Of a stretch of DNA of 64,000 bases, positions 36,348 through 44,525 are shown in pieces. The DNA lies in the NCBI GenBank assembly GCA_050949255.1, contig JBMNFJ010000016.1, positions 682,001 to 746,000 on the forward strand, in the 5' to 3' direction. This DNA comes from UBA3941 sp002385665. GTDB taxonomy: Bacteria; Bacillota; Clostridia; Caldicoprobacterales; UBA3941. Every line of letters begins with the position of its first letter. Position 1 is the stretch's first letter. A program made the position numbers and the translations under genes. Below the pieces are notes generated by a model. It was not told the DNA's origin. It did not search any database and worked only from the letters and a program-made list of their open reading frames with translations.

Positions 36348-37556
36348 TTAGGCAGCGGGGCTATCCTTTAATTCTTTGTCCTGTATTTGATAATATAGAG
36401 CCATATCAAAGTATTTACGCCCTGTTTGCCATTTTTCATCATGCTCCATCAATAGAGCGCCCATGAGCCGGATGACAGATGCCGCATTGGGGAAGATTCT
36501 AATCACCCGTTCCCGACGACGGATTTCCTGGTTAAGCCTCTCTACACCATTGGTAGTGCGTAGCCGTTTCCGATACTTCAGGGGCAGTGCAAGAACAGCG
36601 GTTATGTCATCAAAGGCCTCGTCCAGTAAAGCTGTAGCCTTTGGTGCTTTGGATTCATAGGTTTTGATGATCTGATCCCGAACCTTGCGAGCACTCTCCA
36701 GATCAACGGATTCGTAAAGCCGGCGCAGTTCTTCCTTAACTTCAGGCTGCAATGCTTTCGGCGTATGATCCAGCATGTTCCTGGAAAAGTGAGTTTGACA
36801 ACGCTGCCAGCTGGTTCCCTGAAAGTGCCTTCTAACAGCATTGACCAGTCCTTTGTGGTCATCGGAGGTAACCAGATCAACGTTCTTTAGTCCTCGGTCC
36901 TTAAGGGAAGAGAAGAGCTCTCCCCAACTGCTTTCTGATTCGCTGTTGGCTAATTGAAATCCGATGATTTCACGATGGCCTTCTTCATTTACGGCTATGG
37001 CAATCAGTAAACCTCTTGACTGTATACGGCCATTCTCCCGTACCTTTACATAGATGGCATCCACCATGAGGAAGGGGTAATGGCACTTTAGAGGTCGTGT
37101 TCTAAAGGCTTCCACCATAGGATCCAGATTCTTGCAAAGAGCTGAGACGGTTGATTTGGAAAACTTCTTCCCACACAGCTCTTCGGTAATTTGCTCTACT
37201 TTTCGGGTGGAAACACCATTTATGACCATCTCCATCATTGCCAGAACCAGGGCTTGTTCACTGCGCTGATAACGGGCAAACAGTTCTGTAGAGAAATGGC
37301 CATTACGATGCCTGGGAACCCGCAAAGTGAGTGCACCCACTCGAGTAGTTAACTGTCTATCCCGGAATCCATTGCGGTAGGCGGTCCTTCCTTCCGTACG
37401 CTCATAGGGCTGGGCTCCTATTTGCTCTGTTGATTGGGATAGGAGTACCTGGTTGAAGATTTCTTCCAATAATTTGGAAAATGCTTCATCTCTGCCATTT
37501 GATAAAAATAATCCGTGCAAAAGTTCTTCGGTTATTGTAATATTATACTGAGCCAT
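36348..37556 (-). CDS. IS256-family transposase
   Basis: The 402-residue DDE transposase is intact. The three catalytic acidic residues lie in FLMVDAIYVKV (near 165), LVTSDDHKGL (near 232) and TNGVERLNQE (near 340). The cysteine-histidine segment RCQTHFSRN typical of the Mutator/IS256 group is present. On the minus strand a GGAGGATGAACC site precedes the ATG at 37556. Two palindromes in its leader (TTGAGCC-TT-GGCTCAA at 37609-37624; CCTCGGTT/AACCGAGG at 37567-37608) may regulate it. Confidence 0.96.
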   Translation of the reverse strand: MAQYNITITEELLHGLFLSNGRDEAFSKLLEEIFNQVLLSQSTEQIGAQPYERTEGRTAYRNGFRDRQLTTRVGALTLRVPRHRNGHFSTELFARYQRSEQALVLAMMEMVINGVSTRKVEQITEELCGKKFSKSTVSALCKNLDPMVEAFRTRPLKCHYPFLMVDAIYVKVRENGRIQSRGLLIAIAVNEEGHREIIGFQLANSESESSWGELFSSLKDRGLKNVDLVTSDDHKGLVNAVRRHFQGTSWQRCQTHFSRNMLDHTPKALQPEVKEELRRLYESVDLESARKVRDQIIKTYESKAPKATALLDEAFDDITAVLALPLKYRKRLRTTNGVERLNQEIRRRERVIRIFPNAASVIRLMGALLMEHDEKWQTGRKYFDMALYYQIQDKELKDSPAA

Positions 37557-37661
37557 GGTTCATCCTCCTCGGTTTGGTATTTGTATCGTAACTATATTCT
37601 AACCGAGGTTGAGCCTTGGCTCAAATTATTTCTCTTTTTACACCATTATACGGACTTAATC

Positions 37662-37669
37662 TTTTTTAG
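37662..37669. repeat. Target site duplication, right copy
   Basis: TTTTTTAG directly follows the right inverted repeat and matches the left copy. Confidence 0.8.
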
Positions 37670-37680
37670 GATTTTTTATG

Positions 37681-37709
37681 TTGAAAATAGTATATTTTTC
37701 ATATATAAT
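37681..37709 (+). promoter_or_regulatory. Sigma-A promoter of the main pilus operon
   Basis: TTGAAA (37681-37686), exact 17-bp spacer, TATAAT (37704-37709). It lies 20 bp outside the IS, so it belongs to the chromosome. AATAAGTGC (37707-37715) and GTACTTATT (37724-37732) form a nearly perfect hairpin at the expected transcript start. Confidence 0.7.
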
Positions 37710-37929
37710 AAGTGCAAGTTGTAGTACTTATTTCCTATAAGCATGAAAAATGTTATACCAACGATCAATCCTTATACGATGATTCACTTTAGCCTATACG
37801 TACCACATAGAACATATTTTGCAGCATTATTTTAATTCTGGTCACCGGAATGATATGCGTTTGATATTTTTTCTATAAAATAAAATATGAAATTTTTGAA
37901 ATATTTAGGAAAGGACGTTTAGTTGCCTT

Positions 37930-38406
37930 ATGTATAAAGGTAGAAGATCAGGATGTAAAATACATAAAAAGCCTTATTCATTGCGCCTCTATGGTAAAAC
38001 TGCTTTTTTCTTTGCTTTAATTCTTCTTGTAATTTTCAGTATTCAAGGTTGCAGCAAATCAGATTCAGTGGAGGGGGAACCCGTTTCAGGCAACGTGAAT
38101 GAGGGAGAGGCTAGTGGAAAGGAAATACTACCACAATTGGAGAGACCCATTACTGAGTCAGAAGACGATCAAAATGGGCAAAAATCTATGCTGGATCCCT
38201 TTGCTGGTTCCCTGACATTAACGGGGGTACTTACCTCAGGATTTACCAAAGACAATATTGCTATCATAGAATACGGCAATACATCCTATATCGTTAAACA
38301 AGATGATACTATAGCAGACTATTGGGAAGTAGACACTATTAAGGACACCGGTGTTATATTAAAGCATGATGATGTGGAGCTGGTATTAGAGTTTAGCGGT
38401 AATTAA
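37930..38406 (+). CDS. PilP-like lipoprotein
   Basis: A basic N-terminus and hydrophobic helix end in the lipobox SIQGC (Cys near residue 41), giving a membrane-anchored lipoprotein. A low-complexity acidic linker (about 45-88) leads to a small beta domain. Its DPF...LTLTGVL...IAIIEYGNTSYIVKQDDTI pattern and final ELVLEF strand resemble PilP/GspC homology-region domains that dock onto secretin N-domains in diderm T4P and type II secretion systems. The next gene encodes secretin-type N-domains, which supports the reading. The ribosome site (AGGAAAGGA at 37907-37915) is rather far from ATG 37930, so the start is uncertain. Confidence 0.6.
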   Translation: MYKGRRSGCKIHKKPYSLRLYGKTAFFFALILLVIFSIQGCSKSDSVEGEPVSGNVNEGEASGKEILPQLERPITESEDDQNGQKSMLDPFAGSLTLTGVLTSGFTKDNIAIIEYGNTSYIVKQDDTIADYWEVDTIKDTGVILKHDDVELVLEFSGN

Positions 38407-38437
38407 TCTTTATAATCTAAAGACGGGAGTTTTGGAT

Positions 38438-39931
38438 GTGAGATATTCTAAAAGATTTTTAATCAAGACGATATGCTTGGCTATTTTGATCAGTCTATTG
38501 GTCTCCGTAGGCGTATCCCCGGACTATAAGCAAAATATTTCATATGGTTATGATACAAATGATAAGGACGGATATACTGAGTACATAGTCAAGAAAGGGG
38601 ATAACCTGTCCAGCATTGCAAAAAAGTTTAATACAGATATCTCAACATTGATCAAGGACAACAGAATAAAGGACAAGAACCATATCTATGTTGGTCAAAA
38701 ACTTAAGATAAGGGACAATAATGCAGGTAGCAAAGATAGCTTGGATCTGGATACGGATAATGATAAGGAGATCAACATCGACACTACCCATTTTGATGAG
38801 GATTTTGATACCCATGATGGATATGGGTATGCAGACTTAATCTCCCTGGATATGAGAGATGCAGATTTGAGGGATGTCATATCCACAATCGCCTATTATT
38901 TAGACGCATATGCTATCCTCTTGGAGGAGCCGGTACGGGTCAATTTCCAGGTCACGGATATGGAACCCCATAAGGCATTGGGGCTCTTGCTGCAAACCTT
39001 GGGCCTTAACTACATACAGGATGGAAAACTACTGGTGGTAGGGGAATTAAGCAAACTACAGAATGAATTCTATAGCCAAATGATGCTGACACGATTTAAT
39101 CTAAAGCATATATCATCGGATAACCTTGAATCTCTAATCCAAAAGCTGGGAATCCCCATACAAATTCTGACCATAGAAAAAAATCCAAAAGCTATTTGGG
39201 TACAGGGTCCTCCCCAATCCCTGGCTAAGGTCAAGGAAATGATCAATATGTTGGATAAAGCGGAGAATGCCACCGAATCTTCTAAGTTGGTCAGCGTCAA
39301 ACTAAAGAACATAACAACTGATAAGCTAGCTCCGGTAATTGCAGAGTTGGATTTACCGGTACAGGTCATTATTATACCCAATATTTTGGGAACCCTTTGG
39401 CTTCAAGGTGCTAAGGCAGATGTGGATAACGCAGTATCCGTTATTTCTTCCCTGGATATTGCAGAATCTTCTTCGGATCAATATACACTGTTCCTATTCA
39501 AGCTTCGTAACATAGCCGCCAAGGATGCAGCAGAAAGACTTGAACTCTTCGAATTTCAAGGCGTTAAGACAATCGCCTTTAGCTATCCCGAATTTGGTAA
39601 AGATCTTTTGGTTCTTTGCCCCAATGATATGAAGACCAGAGTCACGACGGCTCTAGAGGGTCTGGACCTTAGGGGATTAGGTGACAATCCCAGTCATATA
39701 ATGCTACCTGTGTACTCCGCAACAGGGCCCGATGCAGTCGATGTTCTGGAGGCAAGGAGAAGCCTGCTAATTAAGCTAATAGATGAACTGAACGATGATA
39801 GGAATGTTATAGATGTCTCGGACAATATTCTGACTAAAGACGGTGAAGAATACAGGGTCTTGTTGGTAAAGTCTACGGTTGAAGTGATCAATAAGGTTAA
39901 GAATATGATTGAGCTTATTGATTCACCCTGA
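38438..39931 (+). CDS. LysM plus STN/secretin N-domain protein lacking a secretin barrel
   Basis: The 497-residue exported protein starts with a signal helix (about 5-27). A LysM peptidoglycan-binding domain (about 45-91, YIVKKGDNLSSIAKKFN) follows, then an acidic linker and an STN-like domain (about 133-203; SLDMRDADLRDVISTIAYYL). At least three secretin N-type repeats come next (starting near 219, 283 and 351; each with an LKxIxxxxL pattern and a VQG/LQG turn), and a fourth related segment ends the protein. The C-terminal beta-barrel domain of true PilQ/GspD is absent. GGGAG at 38425-38429 selects GTG 38438. It lies between the PilP-like gene and pilT. Confidence 0.75.
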   Translation: MRYSKRFLIKTICLAILISLLVSVGVSPDYKQNISYGYDTNDKDGYTEYIVKKGDNLSSIAKKFNTDISTLIKDNRIKDKNHIYVGQKLKIRDNNAGSKDSLDLDTDNDKEINIDTTHFDEDFDTHDGYGYADLISLDMRDADLRDVISTIAYYLDAYAILLEEPVRVNFQVTDMEPHKALGLLLQTLGLNYIQDGKLLVVGELSKLQNEFYSQMMLTRFNLKHISSDNLESLIQKLGIPIQILTIEKNPKAIWVQGPPQSLAKVKEMINMLDKAENATESSKLVSVKLKNITTDKLAPVIAELDLPVQVIIIPNILGTLWLQGAKADVDNAVSVISSLDIAESSSDQYTLFLFKLRNIAAKDAAERLELFEFQGVKTIAFSYPEFGKDLLVLCPNDMKTRVTTALEGLDLRGLGDNPSHIMLPVYSATGPDAVDVLEARRSLLIKLIDELNDDRNVIDVSDNILTKDGEEYRVLLVKSTVEVINKVKNMIELIDSP

Positions 39932-39972
39932 TTATTAATTCAAAGATTCAGAATTTATTGGGAGGATAAGAG

Positions 39973-41079
39973 TTGAAGGTAGAAAAGGAAGTACTAGGCT
40001 ATAAAGCTGATGGATATCCCGTGGATTTAGATTCACTCTTTAGGATAACCGTGGAAAGAAATGCCTCGGATCTCCACCTTATCTGTGGCGCACCGCCTCA
40101 TATCAGGGTGAACGGCGATCTGATACGTATGGATATGCCTAATATTACACCAGATGTACTAAAGAGCTTATTATATTCCATCTTGGATAAGCACCAGATT
40201 GAAAGTTTAGAGAAGAACTGGGAATTAGATTTTGCATATTCATTGCCTGGAATTTCCAGATTTCGGGGTAACGTCTTGTACCAGCGAGGAACTCTAGGGG
40301 CTGCATTTAGGGTAGTGCCTTATATTATTCCATCCATAGATTCCCTGGGCCTACCGAGGGGAGTCAAAGATCTTTGCTCACTATCCCAGGGTTTGGTACT
40401 GGTGACAGGTCCGACGGGAAGTGGGAAGTCAACTACCCTGGCAGCAATGCTAGATTATATAAGTAATAATAGAAGGCTCAATATCTTGACTTTGGAGGAT
40501 CCTATAGAATTTTTACATAAACATGGAAAGTCCATAATTGCCCAGAGGGAAGTAGGGAGCGATACCCACTCGTTTTCTACGGCATTACGCCATGCCCTAC
40601 GCCATGATCCGGATGTAATCCTTATTGGGGAAATGAGGGATCTGGATAGTATTTCCATCGCATTAACTGCTGCGGAAACAGGGCATCTGGTATTATCCAC
40701 CCTACATACCCAAAACGCTCCTTTGACCATAAGTCGTATTGTTGATGTTTTTAATACAGACAGAAGGTCCTATATAAGACAGCAATTATCCAATTCCCTA
40801 CAGGCAATCATATCGCAGCAATTGATTTCAAGGATGGACGGGAGGGGTAGGGTGGTTTCGGTAGAATTTATGCTAAATACGCCGGCTGTTCGAAATATGA
40901 TAAGGGAAGGAAAGGAACACCAACTCTATAGCGTATTGCAAACAGGTCATGCCCTGGGAATGCAGACAATGGATCAGGCCCTGTTTAAACTTTATCAAGC
41001 AGGTAAGATCTCCAGGGATAGTGCCCTAAGTTATTGCATTGATAGAAAAGAGATGGAGAGAATGCTTTCGATTAGCTAG
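39973..41079 (+). CDS. pilT: Pilus retraction ATPase PilT
   Basis: The 368-residue ATPase has Walker A GPTGSGKSTTLAAML near 145, the Asp box EDPIEF, IIAQREVG, Walker B VILIGEMRD and the PilT-specific C-terminal VRNMIREGK (equivalent of the AIRNLIRE motif) near 311. PilT depolymerises pili and powers twitching and DNA uptake. TTG 39973 with GGAGG at 39961-39965 is the start. Its presence argues for a dynamic T4P rather than a pure secretion pseudopilus. Confidence 0.95.
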   Translation: MKVEKEVLGYKADGYPVDLDSLFRITVERNASDLHLICGAPPHIRVNGDLIRMDMPNITPDVLKSLLYSILDKHQIESLEKNWELDFAYSLPGISRFRGNVLYQRGTLGAAFRVVPYIIPSIDSLGLPRGVKDLCSLSQGLVLVTGPTGSGKSTTLAAMLDYISNNRRLNILTLEDPIEFLHKHGKSIIAQREVGSDTHSFSTALRHALRHDPDVILIGEMRDLDSISIALTAAETGHLVLSTLHTQNAPLTISRIVDVFNTDRRSYIRQQLSNSLQAIISQQLISRMDGRGRVVSVEFMLNTPAVRNMIREGKEHQLYSVLQTGHALGMQTMDQALFKLYQAGKISRDSALSYCIDRKEMERMLSIS

Positions 41080-41117
41080 ACAATCATCTTTACATTGTTA
41101 ACAAGGGGGGATAGGGT

Positions 41118-42329
41118 TTGGCAGCCTTTAACTACGAAGTGGTAGATAGAGCCGGAAATCTGTTAAGCGGAGTGATAGCCGCTGACAACGAGGAACTAGC
41201 AGCACAAAAGTTAAAAGAACAGGGTTATCTTGTCGTTCAGCTAAAAAGCCAAGGAAGCAGGAGAATTGGTGGCTTGGCCCTAACCAGAGAAAAAAAGGTG
41301 AGCCATGGAGATAAAACCATTTTTACCCGCCAATTGGCGACCATGCTTAATGCAGGTATACCCATAACCCGAGCTTTATTTACCTTAAGTGAGCAAGCCA
41401 GTAATCCTACCTTAAAGAAGGCTCTCGGTACAATAGCTGCCAACATAGAGAGTGGTATGAGCATAATCAACGCCTTTAACGAATATCCTTCCATATTCGA
41501 TCAGATGTACCTTGGAATGATCAGGGCTGGTGAGGTAGGTGGAACCCTTGGGGATACCCTGGTAAGACTTTCTGACCAGATGCAAAAGGATAAACTCCTG
41601 AAGGACAACATTAGATCGGCAACCATGTACCCAACTGCTGTTGTATCCTTTGCCATACTTATGTTGATTGCTATGCTCATATTCATGGTACCGATTTTTC
41701 AGGGGTTCTTTCCTGAGAATATAGAATTGCCCTTGATTACCCAACTGATTATAAACCTGTCTGAATCCTTACGAAGCTATTGGTTTCTTTGGATTGGAGT
41801 TATAGCCTTGTTCATCCTTCTTATTTACTTGTATGTCAAGACCGAATCGGGAGCTATAATGCTTGAAAGGATACGGTTAAAACTACCTGGTTTTGGTCCT
41901 TTGTATCATAGAACTGTACTCGCAAGGTTTTCCAGGACCTTCGCAACCCTGTTCGCCAATGGTATACCGGTAATACGGGCTTTGGAATCCTCAGGGATGG
42001 CTACGGGTAGCAGATTGATTCAAATGGCCATTAATGAAGCAGTAAATGAGATACAAGAGGGTAAGAACATAGGAGAAACCTTTAGTCAAAAAAACTTTTT
42101 CCCTCCTATTGTTTCGCAAATGATCAGCGTTGGTGAGGAAACTGGTTCTCTTCCCGAGTTATTGGATAAGATAGCCGAATTCTATGAAGATGAAGTATCT
42201 ACTATGAGTAAAACCTTAACATCCATGATTGAGCCTATTCTCTTAATTTTCGTTGGCTTGGTTGTAGGTGGGATGTTGGTTGCTCTATATATACCGATAT
42301 TTACTGCGATAACCCAATCAGCCGCTTAA
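41118..42329 (+). CDS. pilC: Type IV pilus inner-membrane platform PilC (copy 1)
   Basis: The 403-residue protein has the two T2SSF/GspF domains (FTRQLATMLNAGIPITRAL near 70; FSRTFATLFANGIPVIRAL near 272) separated by membrane helices, plus a third helix at the C-terminus. PilC couples the PilB and PilT motors to pilin polymerisation. TTG 41118 follows AGGGGGG at 41104-41110. The following pilM begins 40 bp downstream. Confidence 0.95.
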   Translation: MAAFNYEVVDRAGNLLSGVIAADNEELAAQKLKEQGYLVVQLKSQGSRRIGGLALTREKKVSHGDKTIFTRQLATMLNAGIPITRALFTLSEQASNPTLKKALGTIAANIESGMSIINAFNEYPSIFDQMYLGMIRAGEVGGTLGDTLVRLSDQMQKDKLLKDNIRSATMYPTAVVSFAILMLIAMLIFMVPIFQGFFPENIELPLITQLIINLSESLRSYWFLWIGVIALFILLIYLYVKTESGAIMLERIRLKLPGFGPLYHRTVLARFSRTFATLFANGIPVIRALESSGMATGSRLIQMAINEAVNEIQEGKNIGETFSQKNFFPPIVSQMISVGEETGSLPELLDKIAEFYEDEVSTMSKTLTSMIEPILLIFVGLVVGGMLVALYIPIFTAITQSAA

Positions 42330-42369
42330 GGGGCATGTTACTCGAAAAAAGGTGGTGTACGTAAGGTAA

Positions 42370-43350
42370 ATGAATATTTTTGCAAACAGATCGATAGGTG
42401 TTGAATTTGATGATTATGAGATTAGGACGGTAGAGCTTCAAAAAAGGCCTGGCGGTATCCACCTTGCCGGTTGCCATCGTGTTTCATTACCTCCTGATAT
42501 TGTAAAGGATGGTAGAGTAGCAAAGCCTAAAGAATTAAGCGAATACATAAAGAGCTTATGGACCAATAACAAGCTATACAAGGATAATATTATTTTAGGA
42601 CTATCAAACCAGGATATACTCATCAGGAAAATTACTTTGCCTTTGGTCCCAAAGGACAGGCTGGATCTTTTGGTGGCTAATAATGCTCAGGATTACATAC
42701 CTACACCGTTGGAGAATGCGGTTCTGGATTATATGGTAGTTGGGCATAGGGAAGTAGACGGTACTGAGATGTTGGATGTTTTAATTGTGGCTGCAGCATC
42801 GGCTATGGTTGAGGATTTCTATCAATGCTTTAGTAGTTTAGGGTATGGTATCAAGGACATTAAGGTTTCCGCGCTCAGTATTGCTGATACAGTCTGTAAA
42901 GAGAGCTTAAGCGGCAATGTAGTGTTAGTGGATATCTCCAATAATCAGGGAGGGCTAGTAATCTATTCAGAAGGAGAGCCGATGCTAGCGAGACAACTGC
43001 GAATTAATCTTGTTGAATCCACAGGACTGGTCCCAAGCGAAGAATACAATAAGATGGAGCTGATGGACATCGTATTATCGACATGGGTACAGATCCTATA
43101 CAACGAAATAAGATCATCTATACAATATTTTCAGACACAAGAGAATGTTCAAGCTGTTGATAAGATTTTATTGAGCGGATGTGGTAGTCGAATCATGGGG
43201 TTGGACAAGGAGCTGGAGAGCATTTCCGGCATATCCGTAGAACATCTATATCCTATAGAGAAGTTAAGGGCTTCAAGATCAAAGCCTTTTGGGGGACAGA
43301 TTGCCGATTTTGCAACCTGTATAGGCTTGGCCCTTGTCGGTTTGGAGTGA
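42370..43350 (+). CDS. pilM: Pilus assembly protein PilM (copy 1), actin-like
   Basis: The 326-residue cytosolic protein has the actin/FtsA-like fold of PilM, with a phosphate-1-like NRSIGVEFDDYEIRTVEL start and a phosphate-2-like VVLVDISNNQGGLVIYS region (about 180-196). ILLSGCGSRIMGL follows near 267. PilM binds the N-terminus of PilN. Several nucleotide-site glycines of the phosphate-1 loop are replaced, whereas the second PilM copy keeps IGLDIGTGNIK. Confidence 0.88.
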   Translation: MNIFANRSIGVEFDDYEIRTVELQKRPGGIHLAGCHRVSLPPDIVKDGRVAKPKELSEYIKSLWTNNKLYKDNIILGLSNQDILIRKITLPLVPKDRLDLLVANNAQDYIPTPLENAVLDYMVVGHREVDGTEMLDVLIVAAASAMVEDFYQCFSSLGYGIKDIKVSALSIADTVCKESLSGNVVLVDISNNQGGLVIYSEGEPMLARQLRINLVESTGLVPSEEYNKMELMDIVLSTWVQILYNEIRSSIQYFQTQENVQAVDKILLSGCGSRIMGLDKELESISGISVEHLYPIEKLRASRSKPFGGQIADFATCIGLALVGLE

Positions 43351-43356
43351 TGAAAT

Positions 43357-43956
43357 TTGAATACAATTAGTTTGTTGCCACAACGGATTAAACTTCAACA
43401 AAAAAAGATGGCCAGATATAGGTCTTATCTGGTAGCTTTCATACTTTTGCTTATATGTGTCATCATTATCCTACCTATACTAGGTATATATACAATGAAG
43501 ATAAATAGCAGGCTTTATGCTGTCAGGGATAGGAATAAAGCCGTTGAGGCATATATCCAGGAAAACAACTACATATTGAATGCACATAAAAATAACAAGA
43601 GATTAGAATCCCTGATAGAAAAAGCCATGGGTAAAACTCCTGACTGGGCTCAATACCTGGTAATCCTTGGAGTGAATAGACCCAATGAGGTTATAATTGA
43701 TTCCATCAAAACTAACCTCGAGGATACAAAGATAACTTTAATCATAGATGGTCGAGCCCAAAGCCAGAGGGGTGTGACCGACTATGTAGAGCGACTGGGA
43801 AAATCAGATGCCTTGGAGAATATCAAATGTAATTTTGTTAAGCAAACTGAACCGCAGGGAGGTTATTCTGCAGAGTTTCAATTAATCGCTTATATAGGAC
43901 AGGTAGAGCAATTCAAGTTGGATCGAGGAGGATTCTATGAAGAAGATACAAATTAG
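43357..43956 (+). CDS. pilN: Pilus assembly protein PilN (copy 1)
   Basis: A single N-terminal membrane helix (about 21-45) preceded by the PilM-binding motif NTISLLPQRIK (residues 2-12) defines PilN. A coiled coil and a ferredoxin-like domain follow (199 residues in total). TTG 43357 follows TTGGAGTGA by about 8 bases. It overlaps pilO by 20 bp. PilM-N-O link the motor to the envelope-spanning parts. Confidence 0.88.
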   Translation: MNTISLLPQRIKLQQKKMARYRSYLVAFILLLICVIIILPILGIYTMKINSRLYAVRDRNKAVEAYIQENNYILNAHKNNKRLESLIEKAMGKTPDWAQYLVILGVNRPNEVIIDSIKTNLEDTKITLIIDGRAQSQRGVTDYVERLGKSDALENIKCNFVKQTEPQGGYSAEFQLIAYIGQVEQFKLDRGGFYEEDTN

Positions 43957-44449
43957 TCCTCGGGATTTGGTAATGTTGTGTGTCCTTGCCTTAGGTCTTA
44001 TAGTATTTATCTTTCTGGCAGTAAATCAATGGATGCAATTCACTAAAGCCGTTGAGGATTTAAAGTTGGAAGAAGAAAGATCAGAACTCCTGTCCCAGGA
44101 TAAGGAATACCTCCAGCAGCTGATGGAAAAAGAAGACGTGTTGTTGGAACGGATGGCATATCTTGAGAAAATGATGCCCGGAGACAAAGGTACCATAAAG
44201 CTAATTGATTACCTCAATGAACTGTTGGTGATAGGAAACTTTCATGCCCTTCAACTGGATACCCTTGAACTTGTAGAGGCGGAAGGGTACTATGCCGTTC
44301 CTGTAAAAATCGTGTTCGAAGGCGAATATGAAAGAATTGTGCTGTTTCTCAAGGAACTTAGGTATGGTAGCAGGCCTGTTAAAATAGTGGAATTCGGTAT
44401 GAATCAGAAACGACAGCTCAGCCTTCCAGGGTTCAGTGCGAGGTATTAG
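43937..44449 (+). CDS. pilO: Pilus assembly protein PilO (copy 1)
   Basis: The 170-residue protein has a short cytosolic tail, a membrane helix (about 10-30), a coiled coil (about 33-75) and a ferredoxin-like C-terminal domain, matching PilO in size and order. The start lies within the end of pilN with GAGGAGG just upstream. PilO pairs with PilN and, in diderms, with PilP, which here is encoded nearby at 37930. Confidence 0.82.
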   Translation: MKKIQISPRDLVMLCVLALGLIVFIFLAVNQWMQFTKAVEDLKLEEERSELLSQDKEYLQQLMEKEDVLLERMAYLEKMMPGDKGTIKLIDYLNELLVIGNFHALQLDTLELVEAEGYYAVPVKIVFEGEYERIVLFLKELRYGSRPVKIVEFGMNQKRQLSLPGFSARY

Positions 44450-44525
44450 CCCACGGATTTATGGACGGTATTGAAAAATAACCTTATGCGTCTAGTAGTT
44501 AGTATCAACTCATGGAAGGTGAAAC

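Larger units (their letters stand above)
36100..37661 (-). mobile_element. IS256-family insertion sequence, complete
   Basis: The element is bounded by imperfect inverted repeats (left 36100-36125, right 37635-37661; both contain AAGTCC and GTGTAAAA) and flanked by 8-bp duplications TTTTTTAG, all as expected for IS256-type transposition. It encodes one intact transposase on the minus strand. At 1,562 bp it is somewhat long because about 240 bp of non-coding, highly structured sequence lies downstream of the transposase. It sits 37 bp after the first pilB stop codon. Confidence 0.88.
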
